Origin: Lotus japonicus
Lineage: Eukaryota; Streptophyta; Magnoliopsida; Fabales; Fabaceae
Assembly: GCF_012489685.1 (NCBI RefSeq)
Contig: NC_080043.1
Span: forward strand, 31,032,743 to 31,096,742
DNA: 64,000 nt
Reading direction: 5' to 3'
The number at the start of each line of letters is the position of its first letter. Position 1 is the stretch's first letter. Under the pieces are notes generated by a model. It searched no databases. It saw nothing but the letters and a program-made list of their open reading frames with translations, and was not told the DNA's origin. Shown here piece by piece: positions 34,737-47,664 of the stretch. The position numbers and the translations under genes were made by a program.

Positions 34737-36839
34737 AATGTAACGCCCCGATTTCTCGAGTGTTACACAGTAACTAATTAACCAATTTTCGTAAAGAATT
34801 TTCGTCGATTCACTTATTAATCTTCAATTAATGACAAACCTTTCATTTTACAAAAACTCTTGAAACATAACCTTTCCAAAAACACGCGGAAGTAACCAAC
34901 ATCGTAAAACTTTTTAAATAACCAACTGTAAAGAGTACGAATCAAAGGCCTGAATGAAAATAAAGATTACATCAAAACTTGTTCATTCGAATTTAAGCAA
35001 TAAAATTGTTCGATACCAACACTTCGGAAACTCTCAACCCCAACAGAAAACAAAAGACTCTCAACCCAAACCCTATTCCTTAGCCTCTTCCTCTTCCTCT
35101 GAAGTGTAGTCGTCCTCCGGTATTGGCACGTCACGTAGCATCAACTCCCAAGAATGAGTCGTCGCCATTATCTTCACGACCATCTACCCCCCCCCCCCAA
35201 ATAAACACATAGCAAACAAGCAGGGTCAGGTCCAACAAAAAGATTGATAATGACAAAATCAACAACAACATATATAATATAAGTACATTATATGTCTTTT
35301 ATGGGAAAGAGTCAGTTACTAACGGAATCTCACTTCACACAACCCACCAAAACTTCCATGGCCATCTTCGTGCTTCCGCAGAGGCACGGTTTTCACGGTG
35401 ACCGCAGTCAACCAAATCACGTGGAGCCGCAATGATCCACAAAAGTTCACGGTGACCGCAGTCAACCAAATCACGTGAAGCCACACCGGCCCACAAGGTT
35501 CACGAGAGACCGCAGTCAACCCAAATAACTCCCTCGCGTGCAAGGTACCATCGTTCTCATGGACCATAGTCTACCTGACCTATGTCCAAATTATTCACAT
35601 TTACTTGCAAGCGAGTTTATTACACTTTTCTCTTTGTTAAGTCTCTAAAGTCAATCCTAGAGTCTTATCATACTCTTTATACAACAACCTTCACAACACA
35701 ACATTCACGGGTTACAAGGGAATTACGGCTAGGTGAGCGACCCTTGAACCATTAACTGAGAAAATAAATATAATCCACGTAAAGGAACGCAAGAACATTC
35801 ACTCATGCATAATATATCATCGCGACTTCAACATATTGACAGCAGAAACAACTTTCACAAAAATAGAGCCACAGAATGCATCTTTCAACCAAAAATCACG
35901 TATGATACCTTTCTAGAAAGCTATTTTAAATATCTACAACTCTCTAGTTAGACACTTGTTCATTTGAGTCCCAGAATTAGGTGATATTAGGCCTTAAAGC
36001 TAACTGTCCGGAACAGGAAAAACAGCAGGTGTGACAGTTACTAAACACGACCCCCAGATCACATTACTAAACCAAAAATTATGATTTTTATATGTCTGGA
36101 AATATATTTTGAAAATCTACAACTTTCATTTTAATCAATTTTTCATTTGATGACCATAAACAGGTATAAAGGGGCTCTGATGTCCGCTGTCCAGTACAGG
36201 AAACTGGCAGCGAAACTCCCATGGCTCTATGGTTTTCAAAAATAATTTTCCTTCCTTCCCCTTTGATCATGGCAATCTTGGTACAGCCCCAACAACCCAA
36301 ATATCCACTCAAAATTTCAGAACCAAACATTTAGCAAGGATCATGTTATAACAAGTGCAAAATAGCACAAAACTTAACAAATACCATGGCAACTCGCATA
36401 AAATCATAGATTCAGATCATAAACAACGTTTGAGGATCATATTCATGGATTTTCGAGAGAAAAATTCCAGCAAGCAAGCATGTACAGGAAATCATGCAAA
36501 AACAGTCCAAAACTCAAGTTGTTTCTCATGGCAATTCATGGCATATTCCCTAAAGAACCTACCCATTCCTAGAACCAGCCCTTACCTTGGGTTCTTGGTC
36601 TGAAAAAGAAAGAAAAGATGAAGATTCAAGATCAAAAGGCTTGCTGTCCACGTCCTTCTTCTCCCCCTCTTCGCGGTTCCCTTTCCTCTCGCAGCTCCTC
36701 CTTCACGCGCAAGGTGTTATGGGTGGTGATGGTGGCCGGCGGTGGCTTGGATGGTGGTGGTGCTTGGAGCAAGATGAAGGAGATGGGGGTGTGTTTACGT
36801 GATTAGCTTCTGTTTTTCTGAAGTCACTACTAGAAAAAC

Positions 36840-37112
36840 TAGTTTTCACATCGGGTATTTTTGAGTTTTAACATCGGTTTTTATCCGATGTAAACAATGT
36901 TGATGTGGTATCTCCTAACCTTTTCACATCGGGTTTATAACCGATGTGAAATGTACACTTTTCACATCGGTTCTGTCATCCAACCGATGTGAAATGTATA
37001 CTTTTCACATCGGTTCCGATGTGAAATGTGTATAATTTTCACATCGGTTAGACAAAAAACCGATGTGAAAAGTATACTTTTCACATCGGTTAGACTGAAA
37101 ACCGATGTGAAT
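36840..37112. repeat. CACTA subterminal repeats, left
   Basis: Alternating TTTTCACATCGGTT and AACCGATGTGAAA units, many of them paired into short hairpins. In this class such repeats bind the element-encoded TnpA-like protein; that is family knowledge, not shown here. Confidence 0.85.
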
Positions 37113-40100
37113 GCTCAACCAGTTTTTTTTTTTTTTTTTCACACGAATTTGACCTGAATATACATATTTTTTTAATGAAAATTTATTAAAGTAAAAAGAG
37201 ATCTTGAGAACACACTCTCTCAAGTGAGTTAAACATCCAAGGTCCCAGCAAAAAAGAAAACATAATAGCCTAAAAAACTAGAACAATTCAGCAATTCTAG
37301 TTCTTTAAATGTAGTTAAACAGCAACTGCTCATGAAATTAGGACAAAATAGTTAAACAGCAACAATTCAGCAAAACAGCAACAGTTCAGCAAATTAATGC
37401 CCCAAGCAGGAAAGCCACCAGCACCATAAGCATAAATTAGGAGAGCAGCGGAGGTGAGCAACTTTGAACCCTATAAACATATGCAATAAATACAGAGATC
37501 AACAATCCATGTTATAATGTAAAAAACAAGTTGCCCAAACTTTAATTCAGACTGTTTAGGCACAATCACTTCTAAGAAAGCATCATAATCACTTCTAAGA
37601 ATCACTTTAAGAAGATGCTTGAATGAAGAGGCAAGGTTCATGAAAATGAGAAGAAAAGGTTAGCACAAGAGCCAACTAAAATTAAAATGCTCTTTGGCTT
37701 AGAATGATTCCATTTGATCTTTTACTTTGTTCTGATCTGAATTTTTATAATAAAAGATGAGATTGAACTATTTAAGAATTGGCAATAAGATAGCATGTTT
37801 GAATTTTCTAAAGTCATATATCGGTTTGGTGTGTTAGGCTCATTTGGCTTACATTGACTTTTGAAAATTAACAAGTTGTAATAATTAGCATAAACATTCA
37901 AAGAGCCTTCATATAGATATGTTAATAGTATGATTTACAATGTAGATTAGATGTTAAAATTTATGATTTCCTGAAAAGATGACAGCAACTTTTACCAAAC
38001 AAGTTGTACTACTTCACTAACACAAGCTGCTCCAACATATAAATTACTCTCCTCCATCACCATATATATGGCTTCTTCCTCTTTTCCACTGTTCTCATTC
38101 TCATTTTCCTTGAATTACTCTTGAGCATGCATCTAAATTTCCCATGTTCTTGGTCATAGACCTATCTTGAATTACTCTTCGTTTTTGTTTGATATGCGTT
38201 CCCATTAGAAAGAACCGAACCAAATCCCTTCCATCAGTAGTGTAAGAGAATTAGAACCATTCATCAATTTTAACCTGATAACTTGTACTTTTAGGAGTCT
38301 TGGTTAACAAAACCTAAACGACGCTAATAATCCCAATCCACATCAAATCAAGTTTCAACAACAAGCACTCAACCAATCAAGCTTTCAAAGGATTTGTAAC
38401 CAGTTAGAGCCTGGGTACAGAAACTAACCCACTAAGAGTCTATTCACATCATAAATTATCAGCTTGTAATGACTAAGTATATTGCATACTCTAACAGAAT
38501 ACAATATATCATGGAAAAGAATTCCCAGAAACCAACTACCCTTGAGCTCTGATCACACACCTCTCTTACATTGAAAATATTTACTCCATCCAACCAGAAA
38601 AATATCACACTTCAATGTTCAAGACATGCTCAAAGACAACCTAAAATAGTTTTAAAGTGAATATTAGATAGGTAAGCTTCTGCAAAGTACCTTTCAACTC
38701 AGCTGCTACTGCTTTTTCAACTCAAGCTAAGTACCTTTCCACAACAGGTGCCAAGCTTCTGCAAAGTATCAAAAGAAAGGTAAGATAAAACAAAGTCAGA
38801 CCAAGTCAGAATTGTCAAAGAAAATAGCTCATCCATTATGTCAGCAGTGCTTTTTCAATAGACTAGATTTGTATTCTACTTGAAAAGAAAATGTTTATGC
38901 TCTAAAGGACTACACACGCCCAACCCAACGAGAAAAAAGTTTACATAAAAGAACCTCCACTAGTCTCAAATTAACAATTGAACGCATCCATGGGAGACAA
39001 TGAAACGAACGTGTGGAAGACGTAAAATATCAGGACTGGTTCTGCGTTTTCATAATATTATTTCATTTTCCAATTGCAGTTTCCATTATTATATAACTTT
39101 TGTGACTCAATCTTTAGTGATAAGGAGAATATAGGATTAAGATCCTCCCAATGCAAACCATACAAGGTTCCTTGGCCTACCTATCTTTCATGATTCTCTC
39201 TGCACAAAATATGTCCTACCAAACTAAGCATAATCTCTTCCTTATTTCTTCTATCCATAGTGTGATATTGTTCAGTGAGCTGACACTATCTTTAAGTGAA
39301 ATAAAATATCAAATCAACGCTTTGCGTAGGTTTGGACAACAAAATTGTTGTTTCTTGCGGTGTTCTATCGTAAATACTAACTTCTTTACTTGGTAGTAAT
39401 TTTTGTTTGGCAATAACTGCTTAACACATATTATTAGGAGTGTTCATCTGATGCCACAATTAGGTTACACGAAAATATCCTCCCAGCTAATTGCAGTGCG
39501 CAACTAACATGATTTTGTATTGCAGAGAGAGCACAAAATCTAGCAATGAGGCCTATAATGCTTGTAAAATATAACTAGGTGTTCAATATAGTCTAGCAAC
39601 AAAGTACATTTACCTGGAGTTGCAAGGTGTGAACAAGAAAGTTCTAGACAACCCAAGTTTCTCCCTTGAGCAAAAAAGCAAGAGAACAGGACTAGACAAG
39701 CAATATAATAGAATGTAAGTACCCAATAACTCAGACCAACCAAAAATCCTTATTAGATTGAAGCCATCAAATCATAGGAGTCTCTGCTACCAATTTAACA
39801 TAGAGCAACATCCAAACCCAAGCTAGTTCAAATAAGAGATTAACCAATTCCGAGAGGAAAGTAGAGTCTCACAGCAGCAGGGAAAAATACACACAAATGA
39901 AGAAGGTACCTGCGGCAGTGCTTCAAGCAGTGCGACGGCGGCAGCGACAGCGGTGGGCTTCAGCAGTGAACCGTTGTTCCTGCAAGTTTAACGACAGACG
40001 GTGGTGAGGGTGAGTTTGCGGTGGAGGAGAGTGAGTGAGTATGCGGCTAAATCTGAGTTGGGGGTGAGAAAAAGTGGTACCTGAGTTGAGAGCTTCCAGC

Positions 40101-40600
40101 AGTGCGACGACGATTTGAGCTTCAGCAAGGATTTAGGGATTGCGTGAAAAGAGGGAGGGACCTGCGAACAGGAGAGAAAACCAGAAGGAGAATCTGAGTG
40201 AGTATTACGGATTCACGATTTAGGGATTCAATGGAGTGAAGGGAATATAGGGATTTAATCGTTTGACACTACCATCTTTGTTTCCATTCTCTTGACATTG
40301 GGTTGAGTCCATTTTTGGAGCTACTCAAACACAACAAGATTCAAATATCATTTGACATTTGACACAAATCAGGGCCAGCAACAACATTTGACACAAATCA
40401 GGGCCAACATAGATACAAATTACCAACAAAATATTTGAATCACAACCTAATCTAGAACCCAAGGCATAAGCACACTATCACATTCACACCCAAGGCACTG
40501 AAAAAGGGCTCAACACATAAATGAGAACAACAACGAGGGAAAGCTTCAAGGGCAGCAAACATAACCAGACGAAAATAACTCAGAATATAACCAGACGAAA
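37113..40600. other. CACTA interior, no gene recognised
   Basis: AT-rich, with a T-rich run near 37123-37139. The stretch 39900-40200 is richer in GC, with AGCAGTGCGACGGCGGCAGC and similar phrases that look like a promoter or 5' exon of something, possibly captured. No motif of a transposase or host protein could be read on either strand. Confidence 0.5.
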
Positions 40601-40654
40601 ATAATGATGCTTACCTTTTTTCTGTAGACGTGAAGAGGCTCGGCGAGAGTGCAG

Positions 40655-40775
40655 GAGGGGCACGCGACCGGAGGAGAGGTAGGCGGCGCGCAACCGGAGG
40701 AGAAGAAGGAGGCGCGCGCGACCGGAGGAGAGGGAGGAGGCGCGCGCTGCCGGAGAAGAGGAAGGAGGTGCGCAG
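40655..40775. repeat. GC-rich minisatellite inside the CACTA element
   Basis: About four units of roughly 30 bp share GCGACCGGAGGAGA and GGAGGCGCGCG. The local base composition contrasts sharply with the AT-rich element around it. Open frames across it are arginine/glycine-rich on both strands and are probably spurious. Confidence 0.75.
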
Positions 40776-40884
40776 CTGCTGTGGAAGGATGTATGTCAGG
40801 GATAGAGGAGGGGAACGCATATTACTTAGGGTTTCGATTCGAAGTGGGGATCTCATTAAAAGTGTAAAAATTAAAAAAAGAGTG

Positions 40885-41261
40885 ATCTTTCACAACGGTT
40901 ATAACAAAACCGATGTGAAAACTCAAAAAACTGAGACTTTTCACATCGGTTATAATATAACCGATGTGAAAACTAAGAAAAGATGGGCTTTTTACATCGC
41001 TTATATTATAACCGATGTAAAAAGTACTTCATTAAAATTTCAAAAATGCCACCGCATTTAGCTTTCACATCGCTTATTCTAACAACCGTTGTAAAAAGTG
41101 TTTCCTAATTACTTTTCACATCAGACATATTCCTAACTGATGTGAAAACTATCATAAAAGTTCACCATAATTTCAATATTGCCACCGCGTCATCTTTTAC
41201 ATCAGGTAATTGATTAACCGATGTGAAAACCCTGATGTGAAAACTAGTTTTTCTAGTAGTG
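40885..41261. repeat. CACTA subterminal repeats and right end
   Basis: Repeats of CACATCGGTTATA and ACCGATGTGAAAA type, some mutated (CATCGCTTAT), end in the right terminal repeat TTTTTCTAGTAGTG at 41248-41261. Confidence 0.85.
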
Positions 41262-41914
41262 AGTGTGAAAGAAAGAAAGAAAATTTGGTTTTTCTCTCCC
41301 TTTTACTCACAAAACTGGCGGTTAAGGGGAAAATAGTGGGCTAGGGTTGTGGTTTTGGGTTTAATGCTGATTTAAGTCAGAGGGGACAGGGTTTAATTGG
41401 TACTAATCACCCTTTACTGCAGAAGAAAATCAAAATCTCCCTCCCTTTCCTCCTTGCAAGGCTGCGGCATCACCACTAATGGGCTAGGATTTTCATAACC
41501 CTAGCTCCTTCCTTCTCATCCAAGTCACTTGGCCCACTTAGCCTCTTCTTAATCTCCTGATCATGACCTCATAAGTTCACTAACCGACCCAAATAACGCA
41601 TTAACCAAGGCTTAAGCCCAAAGTTTTAAGTTAGAGCTCGTAAGGTCTGGGCAGCTGGACCTTTGCTCACTAAAACGGAGATATCTGAAGCTACAGATAT
41701 CGGATTGACTCGAAACCACTTGGAGAATTTTCTAGACTTGAAGGGCTACAACTCTCATGAAGTAAGTTCTCCCAAATGAAGTCGTTAAGACCCTCTAAAT
41801 ATTCACACAAGTTGACAGTTCTAATCTGCCAGCTATCAAACATTGGCTAAAACTCCAATTTTATTCAAACTTCCATAAAATTGTTCCAAATTGAACTTAG
41901 GGCCTTACAGGGTG

Positions 41915-44515
41915 CAACCCCTGCTTCTAAAGATGATGTCGTTTGCTTCAAGTGCAACCAGAAGGGGCACTATGCGAATGAGTGTGGGAAGGAGATTGTA
42001 TGCTGAAAGTGCCAGAAACCAGGGCACATTGAGAGGGACTGCCTTAATGCTGCAAAGAGCGAGCCAGTGTTAAATACCGCTCGAGGAAGGCCACCTACTG
42101 CTCCAGGTCGTGTGTTCGCAATGTCTGGCGAACAGGATGCTGTGACTGACGATCTCATTCAGGGTACGTGTGTTATCGCTGGAACTTCTTTAATGGTCTT
42201 ATTTGATTCGGGTGCTTCGCACTCATTCACTGCTGAGGAGTGTGTGAAGAAATTAGGGTTGCTAACTGTTGATTTACCCTTCGATTTGGTGGTTACTACC
42301 CTGCCGCCGATCGATTAGTTACGCGCACGACATGCTTGCAATGTCCGTTGATCTACGAGGATCGGAAGTTCCTTGCGAACCTCGTCTGTTTAGGGCTTAA
42401 AGAGCTCGATGTGATTCTGGGAATGGACTGGTTGGCACAGTATCACGTTCTTCTGGATTATGCTAATAAGACCGTAGTCTTCCCGGATTCTGGCGTTACG
42501 GATTACTTGAATTCGTACAACTTGGGAAAGGGTTCACCAGCATTCGTGAACTCTATCGTAGCTGAGGAGAAGAACGACGGCGATGTGCGCAATATTTTGA
42601 TGGTGCAGGAATTTGTGGATGTGTTTCCAGAGGATGTGCCTGGAATACCAGTAAGGGAGACAGAGTTCTCTATTGATATTTTGCCCGGTACGAGACCAAT
42701 ATCAATGGCGCATTATCGGATGGCACCAGCAGAGTTGACCGAATTAGCAAAGCAGTTGGAGGATCTCTCTTCCAAGGGATTTATCCGACTAAGTGTGTCA
42801 CCTTGGGGCGCACCGGTGTTGTTGGTAAAGAAGAAGGATGGAAGGTCCAGACTATGTGTGGACTACCGACAACTCAACAAAGTGACCGTGAAGAATCGTT
42901 ATCCGATGCCTCGGATAGATGACTTGATGGATCAGCTTCGGGGAGCTGTTGTTTTCTCGAAGATAGATTTGAAGTCAGGATATCACCAGAAGACCGCATT
43001 CAGAACTCGATACGGGCATTATGAGTATCTCGTGATGCCGTTTGGAGTTACAAATGCACCCGCAGTGTTTATGGACTACATGAACAGAGTGTTCAGGCCA
43101 TTCCTGGACAAGTTCGTGGTGGTGTTCATTGACGATATTCTGATTTACTCAAAGAGTAAAGAAGAACACGAAGAGCATTTGCGTCAAGTGCTAGGAGTGT
43201 TGCGGGAGAAGGAGCTATATGCTAATGGCTCGAAGTGTGAGTTCTGGATGGAAGAGGTTAAGTTCCTGGGTCACGTCATATCAAGTTAGGGTGTGGCTGT
43301 GGACCCTAACAAGATTGCATCGATCATGTCATCGAAACAACCTAAGATAGCAAGCGATATCAGAAGTTTTGTTGGACTTGCTGGCTACTACAGACGCTTC
43401 GTGAAGGATTATGCAAAGTTGACTTCACCGTTTACTCAGTTGACAAAGAAGAATCAACTTTTTGCATGGACGGAGAAATGTGAAGAGAGTTTTCAGGAAA
43501 TGAAGAAGAGACTGACTACTGCACCAATACTAGCCTTACCCAAGGAAGGAGAATTGTACGACGTTTATTGTGACGCTTCACATAATGGGTTGGGTTGTGT
43601 AATGATGCAAGAGAAGAGAGTGATTTCTTATGCCTCGCGACAGTTGAAGATTCACGAGAAGAACTACCCGACACATGACTTGGAGTTGGCTGCTATAGTT
43701 TATGCTCTCAAGATTTGGAGGCATTACCTGTACGGCAGTACGCTCACGATCTACAGTGATCACAAGAGTCTGAAGTACTTGTTTGATCAGAAAGATCTGA
43801 ATATGAGGCAGCGAAGGTGGATGGAGTTCCTTCAGGATTACGAGTTTGCTCTACAGTATCATCCGGGGAAAACTAATGTTGTAGTTGACGCTCTTAGTCG
43901 AAAGGCTATACATGTATCCTCGTTGATGGTCAAGGAGTTAGAACTGCTGGAGGCATTCCGAGATCTGAGCTTGGATGTCAAGCTCGCACCAGGGGAGTTG
44001 AGATTCGGAATGGTGACGGTGTCGAGTGGACTTTTAGATGAGATAAAGTCAAAGCAGGAGACCGATGAAGAGTTAGTTGAGTGGCGTAGGCTTGTTGCTC
44101 AAGGAAAGGCACCGGAATTCACTATCGGAAACGATGGTCTTTTGCGTTGCAAGGGACGAGATTGTGTACCCAACGACGCAACTATGAGGAAGTTGATCTT
44201 GGATAAAGGTCACAAAAGCAGGTTGAGTATTCATCCGGGAATGAACAAGATGTATCAGGACTTGAAACTTCATTTCTGGTGGCCTGGGATGAAGAAACAA
44301 GTAGCTAAATATGTATCGACATGTCTGACATGTCAGAAGGCGAATGTGGAACATCAGAAGCCAGCAGGAAAATTACAGTCGTTGGATGTTCCGCAGTGGA
44401 AGTGGGACAACGTCTCGATGAATTTCGTGACGGCTTTACCACTAACACGAAGGAGATTTGATACAATTTGGGTAGTGGTGGATCGATTGACAAAGACTGC
44501 TCATTTCATGCCGAT
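41915..44515 (+). pseudogene. A zinc knuckles, protease, RT, RNase H and start of integrase, broken
   Basis: The gag frame resumes after B with knuckles CFKCNQKGHYANEC and a second one whose second residue is a TGA (42004-42006). Protease has LFDSGASHSF. A one-base loss near 42300-42315 shifts the frame. The rest runs from about 42318: protease end [12 protein letters not shown], then RT with [20 protein letters not shown] and FIDDIL. Between GYHQ and KTAF nine residues present in B are missing. A TAG at 43287-43289 follows VISS. RNase H has [14 protein letters not shown] and [11 protein letters not shown]. Integrase includes [11 protein letters not shown] and stops at TAHFMPI, where element C is inserted; the rest lies beyond the window. 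Confidence 0.87.
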
Positions 44516-46305
44516 TGATGACCCGGGATTTAAGGCTATTTTTCTAGTTTATTTGCATGCATTTTAATATATTATTTAAGTTCTTTTAATCATTTTAGAA
44601 CACATTAGGCTTATTTTATGCGTTTTAATATTTTTATTTAGTTTTAGTATTTTTCTACATTTTATATTATTTTCTAGATATTATTAGGATTTATTTCGTT
44701 TAATTTAGGATTAGATAAGTTTATTTTAAGTTGTTATCTTATTTTTATCTTTTATTTATTTTATGTTATTGTTATTTTAGGAGAAGATATGAGAAGAGAG
44801 AGAAAATCAGGAAAAAATACAAAAATTCGTAGCTGGCAGGAGGTTTAATCCAGTGTACCACACGTCCTCTATCTTATCGTGTGCCCGCGCGTCTGAATGC
44901 GCCACGTAGCAGCTTCTTCTATCCAACGTATAGACACGCGAGGGTGCACCGTATTACAGTGAACCTGACCGCACCAGATCATCTCCTGCGCCAGAAAAGA
45001 TAAGATAGGCACAGAACACGAAAATCACTATAAAATCAGCTTTTAACCTATTTTTTGGGATCTTTTTCATCTTTCTTTTCTCCTAAACCTAGTAAAAAAC
45101 CTTTGGGAGACTTGGAGGCAATTTCTTGGTGGAGAGGAAGGCTAGGCCCTTGAGGGCTGGTGTCAGGGCCATGGAGGAGGTAACAGCTTCTCCGGATGTC
45201 CATGACTCCGTTCTATTTTGGGTTTCTCTTTTCTCTTTACCTATTATTTATGTTGTGACTCTCTTTTAGTATTTGGAATGACTTAATTTGGTTTTCTCTC
45301 TTATTCAATATACTTTTATGCCATTATAATTATGAATTTTCATTATTTGGTGTTTCTCTCTATGTTTAATGCTTCAATTGGTTAATTGGTAATTTAAAGA
45401 GTTTATATTAATTCATAAATAGATTAAGAAATTGATATGAGTTAATGTAGCTTAGTTCATAGAAAGGGGAAAAATTCCTATGTCTTAGGTTATTGATTCT
45501 CTTTGCGCGTTCATCTATCTTTTGCCAATATGATGCTTTTTAGAATTTGCATGACAATTGAGAAGTTGGTGTGAATTTAGTTAATAAAAGAAACCGCTCT
45601 TGCATCAGTCATCTTAAGAAAGGCATGTCTTAGGTTGGGTTTAGGTTTTCTAGGTGACAATAGGAGACATTAACTCTTAGGTATGAATATCATGAGTTGG
45701 AAAAGAGATCTATACCGAGTGACAAGTCGGGATACTCACCTCTCTAGGATAGGATTATCTAGTAGGAACTATTAGGATTTCTTGAGTGACAGTCAGACAT
45801 TCTATCCACTAGGACATGAACTTCTTAGGTTAGGAACAGAGCTTGGGAATGTCTTATCGAGTAGGTATGTGTATAATGCTCCTTTTATGATCACTAGGGC
45901 TTAAGAGATTAAGGCTAGGTTCTTAATGGGTAGATTCGCTTAGCTGAGAAATTAGTGGGTGAATAACTCTTATCGGCATCTTAAATGTTAACTTCATCTT
46001 ATAAAAGTATATTGGTTAAGAATAAGTTGTAAATCAAATGAACTCATTTTCCAAATACATTTTCTTCTTTGTTTGCCTCCGTGAAACTTCTTTTATCGCT
46101 TTAATTATAGTTTTTCCTTTATTTAATATAAATCCACATTTTATTATTTAAGTCATTCATCCAACATCTAGCTAGTAAGATTAATACGTAGCAACACAAT
46201 CCCTGTGGAGATGACAAAACCCGACACTATACTACGATTGAGTCTTGAAAGAGATTTGATAGTAGTTAGTGGAGGAAAACCTCTTCATTAAATATGCTTT
46301 CATCA
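44516..46305 (+). repeat. 5' LTR of element C
   Basis: 1790 bp, TGATGACCC to TTTCATCA. It has a TATA box TATAAAAT at 45029-45036, repeated at 48177-48184 in the other LTR. No coding frame is conserved between the two LTRs. Confidence 0.88.
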
Positions 46306-47664
46306 AAATGGCGCCGTTGTCGGGGATTGTACTTCCGTTTCTATTAGTTAAGCTAGTCGGGTGTTGTTTAGAGCATTATTATAGTATGCATTTTTTTCTG
46401 TTATGCTCTTATATGTCAATTCAATTGATTTGTTCTTGTGCTAAATGCTTGTTGTGGCCTGATCAACTATAACATGATATGAGGTTTGGAATTCTGTGAA
46501 CCTGACTTAGAATGACTCAACTAGCGGATATAATGAGAATTTAGTTCACTGGTCAAGAATTGATGATTTGATGCATACGATTTTGAGTCATAGTGTCTCG
46601 TTGAATTGTTTGAGTTATGTTGTGGTGTTTTAATTTGTGTGCTCGTTTTTGCAAGGACTAAGTGATTTTACAGGAATTAATCTGAGTTAGAGGGCCCAAC
46701 TGACCGTGTACTGGTGCTTTCAAGTTTGCACCCAAATTGAGTACAGGGAGTTTTTCTGAACCACTCATCTCTCATTTAATTTAATTATCATGTATTTAGC
46801 ATTTGGTTATTTAGATTGCACACACTAGTATGCACATGCCTTGGACTCTTGGTATTCACACATTTGTGCTTGAATAATGCTTGTTGTTTTTAATATTTAT
46901 TCTGAGTTTGATGCTAGTTGTTATAATAAAAAGTGTTTGATGCATGAGTGTGAGTGAAACTTGTGGAATATGTGGTGAGTTAGGTGATAAAGACTTGAGT
47001 GAGTTTTGGAAAAGTGCAGTAAGGTTATTAAGATTCCAAGTTAGTGGGGATAATGCATAAAATATGTAGTTTTCCTTTTAATCTTTATATTGAGTCTACA
47101 CTCTTTTTGGCTGTGAGGTTACAAAAGGGGCACACATGTGAAAGTAAAGCTAAAGTGCTAAGGGAAAGTAAAGCTAAAGTGCTAAAAATGAAAAAATAGG
47201 GAAAGAATGTGAGTAAGGGAATGGGAAGTATTTGCACCACTGAGCATACCCCCAATCATATTCTGACCTTGTTAAATAAAAGAAAAGAATTTCGCCCTGA
47301 GTTGGTAATAACTGTGAAGGGTTGGGAAAAAGCTAAATTGAAAAGGAAAGAAAACATGTGTGTGCTCAGAATAAAATAAAACTGTTGGCCATCATTAGTG
47401 GATTCTCAATATGGCGTTGGGGAAATAGGAATAAAATGTGAAGCCCGCATCTTGGTATTTTCTATAATCTTTATTTGCACTGACTAAAAGTTACTCAGTT
47501 TTTAAAGCTTAGTTATCTACATTAACTATTTTGAGGAACTCATCTTATGTGTCTTTTGTGAAAATATGTTTACTAGCATCTTACTTGAAAATGTTTTCTT
47601 GAGCTTGAGGACAAGCAACCTTAAGTTTACGCTTGAGGACAAGCTGCCGTTGAGTATAGGGGTA
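46306..47664 (+). other. Internal region of C with tRNA-Asp PBS, no gene
   Basis: The PBS is at 46309-46326. The region is AT-rich with no gag or pol motif on either strand. It ends in a GCTTGAGGACAAGC phrase and a short purine tract ATAGGGG before the second LTR. The duplicated phrase GGGAAAGTAAAGCTAAAGTG near 47140-47185 is a small tandem repeat. Confidence 0.75.

Larger units (their letters stand above)
36825..41261. mobile_element. Non-autonomous CACTA (En/Spm-type) transposon
   Basis: 4437 bp with terminal inverted repeats starting CACTACTAGAAAAA, about 28 bp matching at the two ends, flanked by the 3-bp TSD AGT (36822-36824 and 41262-41264). The B 3' LTR shows the empty site (CTGAAGTGTGAAAG near 31055). 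The subterminal regions carry repeated TTTTCACATCGGTT and AACCGATGTGAAAA. The interior (37200-40600) has no recognisable transposase; the small open frames are not convincing. It would need a transposase from elsewhere. Confidence 0.92.
28953..41909 (-). mobile_element. Chromovirus B, gag-less, minus strand
   Basis: Inserted in A gag, flanked by GGGTG at 28948-28952 and 41910-41914. Without the CACTA element it is about 8.5 kb: LTRs of 2750 and 2731 bp and an internal region of only 3036 bp (31703-34738). The leader and PBS match A, but gag and protease are missing and the frame restarts inside RT. RT, RNase H, integrase and a chromodomain tail are present with two TGA codons. The two LTRs differ at about 23 positions that I could count plus a few indels. 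It is a deletion derivative of the A family. Confidence 0.9.
34739..41909 (-). repeat. 5' LTR of element B, split by the CACTA element
   Basis: Without the 4437-bp CACTA element and one AGT copy it is 2731 bp. It ends TGTAACGCCCCG on the plus strand at 34739 and starts (minus) at 41909. Its short LTR-encoded frame is at 35073-35183. The G-tract before the ATG is 12 long here against 8 in the 3' LTR. Confidence 0.9.
5022..44515 (+). mobile_element. Chromovirus A (Ty3/gypsy, Tekay-like), visible portion, interrupted
   Basis: The element consists of 5022-5034 and 25106-28952 plus 41915-44515, on the plus strand, split by F and B and finally by C. Reading across the TSDs gives LTR, tRNA-Met PBS, gag, protease, RT, RNase H and the start of integrase. 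The LTR without F is about 2686 bp. The left flank GTTAA (5017-5021) should recur after its 3' LTR beyond the window. It belongs to the same family as element B, with homologous LTRs and pol. Its genes carry at least four nonsense codons, one frameshift and one in-frame deletion. Confidence 0.85.

Noticed and set aside
36840..37112. Regular short repeats that could suggest a CRISPR array
   Set aside because: The units alternate orientation, are imperfect and lie at the end of a CACTA transposon with matching repeats at the other end.
39151..39743. Small open frames in the CACTA interior
   Set aside because: No motif, no splice support, and lengths expected by chance in AT-rich DNA.
40630..41061. 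Arginine/glycine-rich open frames in the CACTA element
   Set aside because: They arise from a GC-rich minisatellite and run into subterminal repeats; both strands give similar low-complexity proteins.
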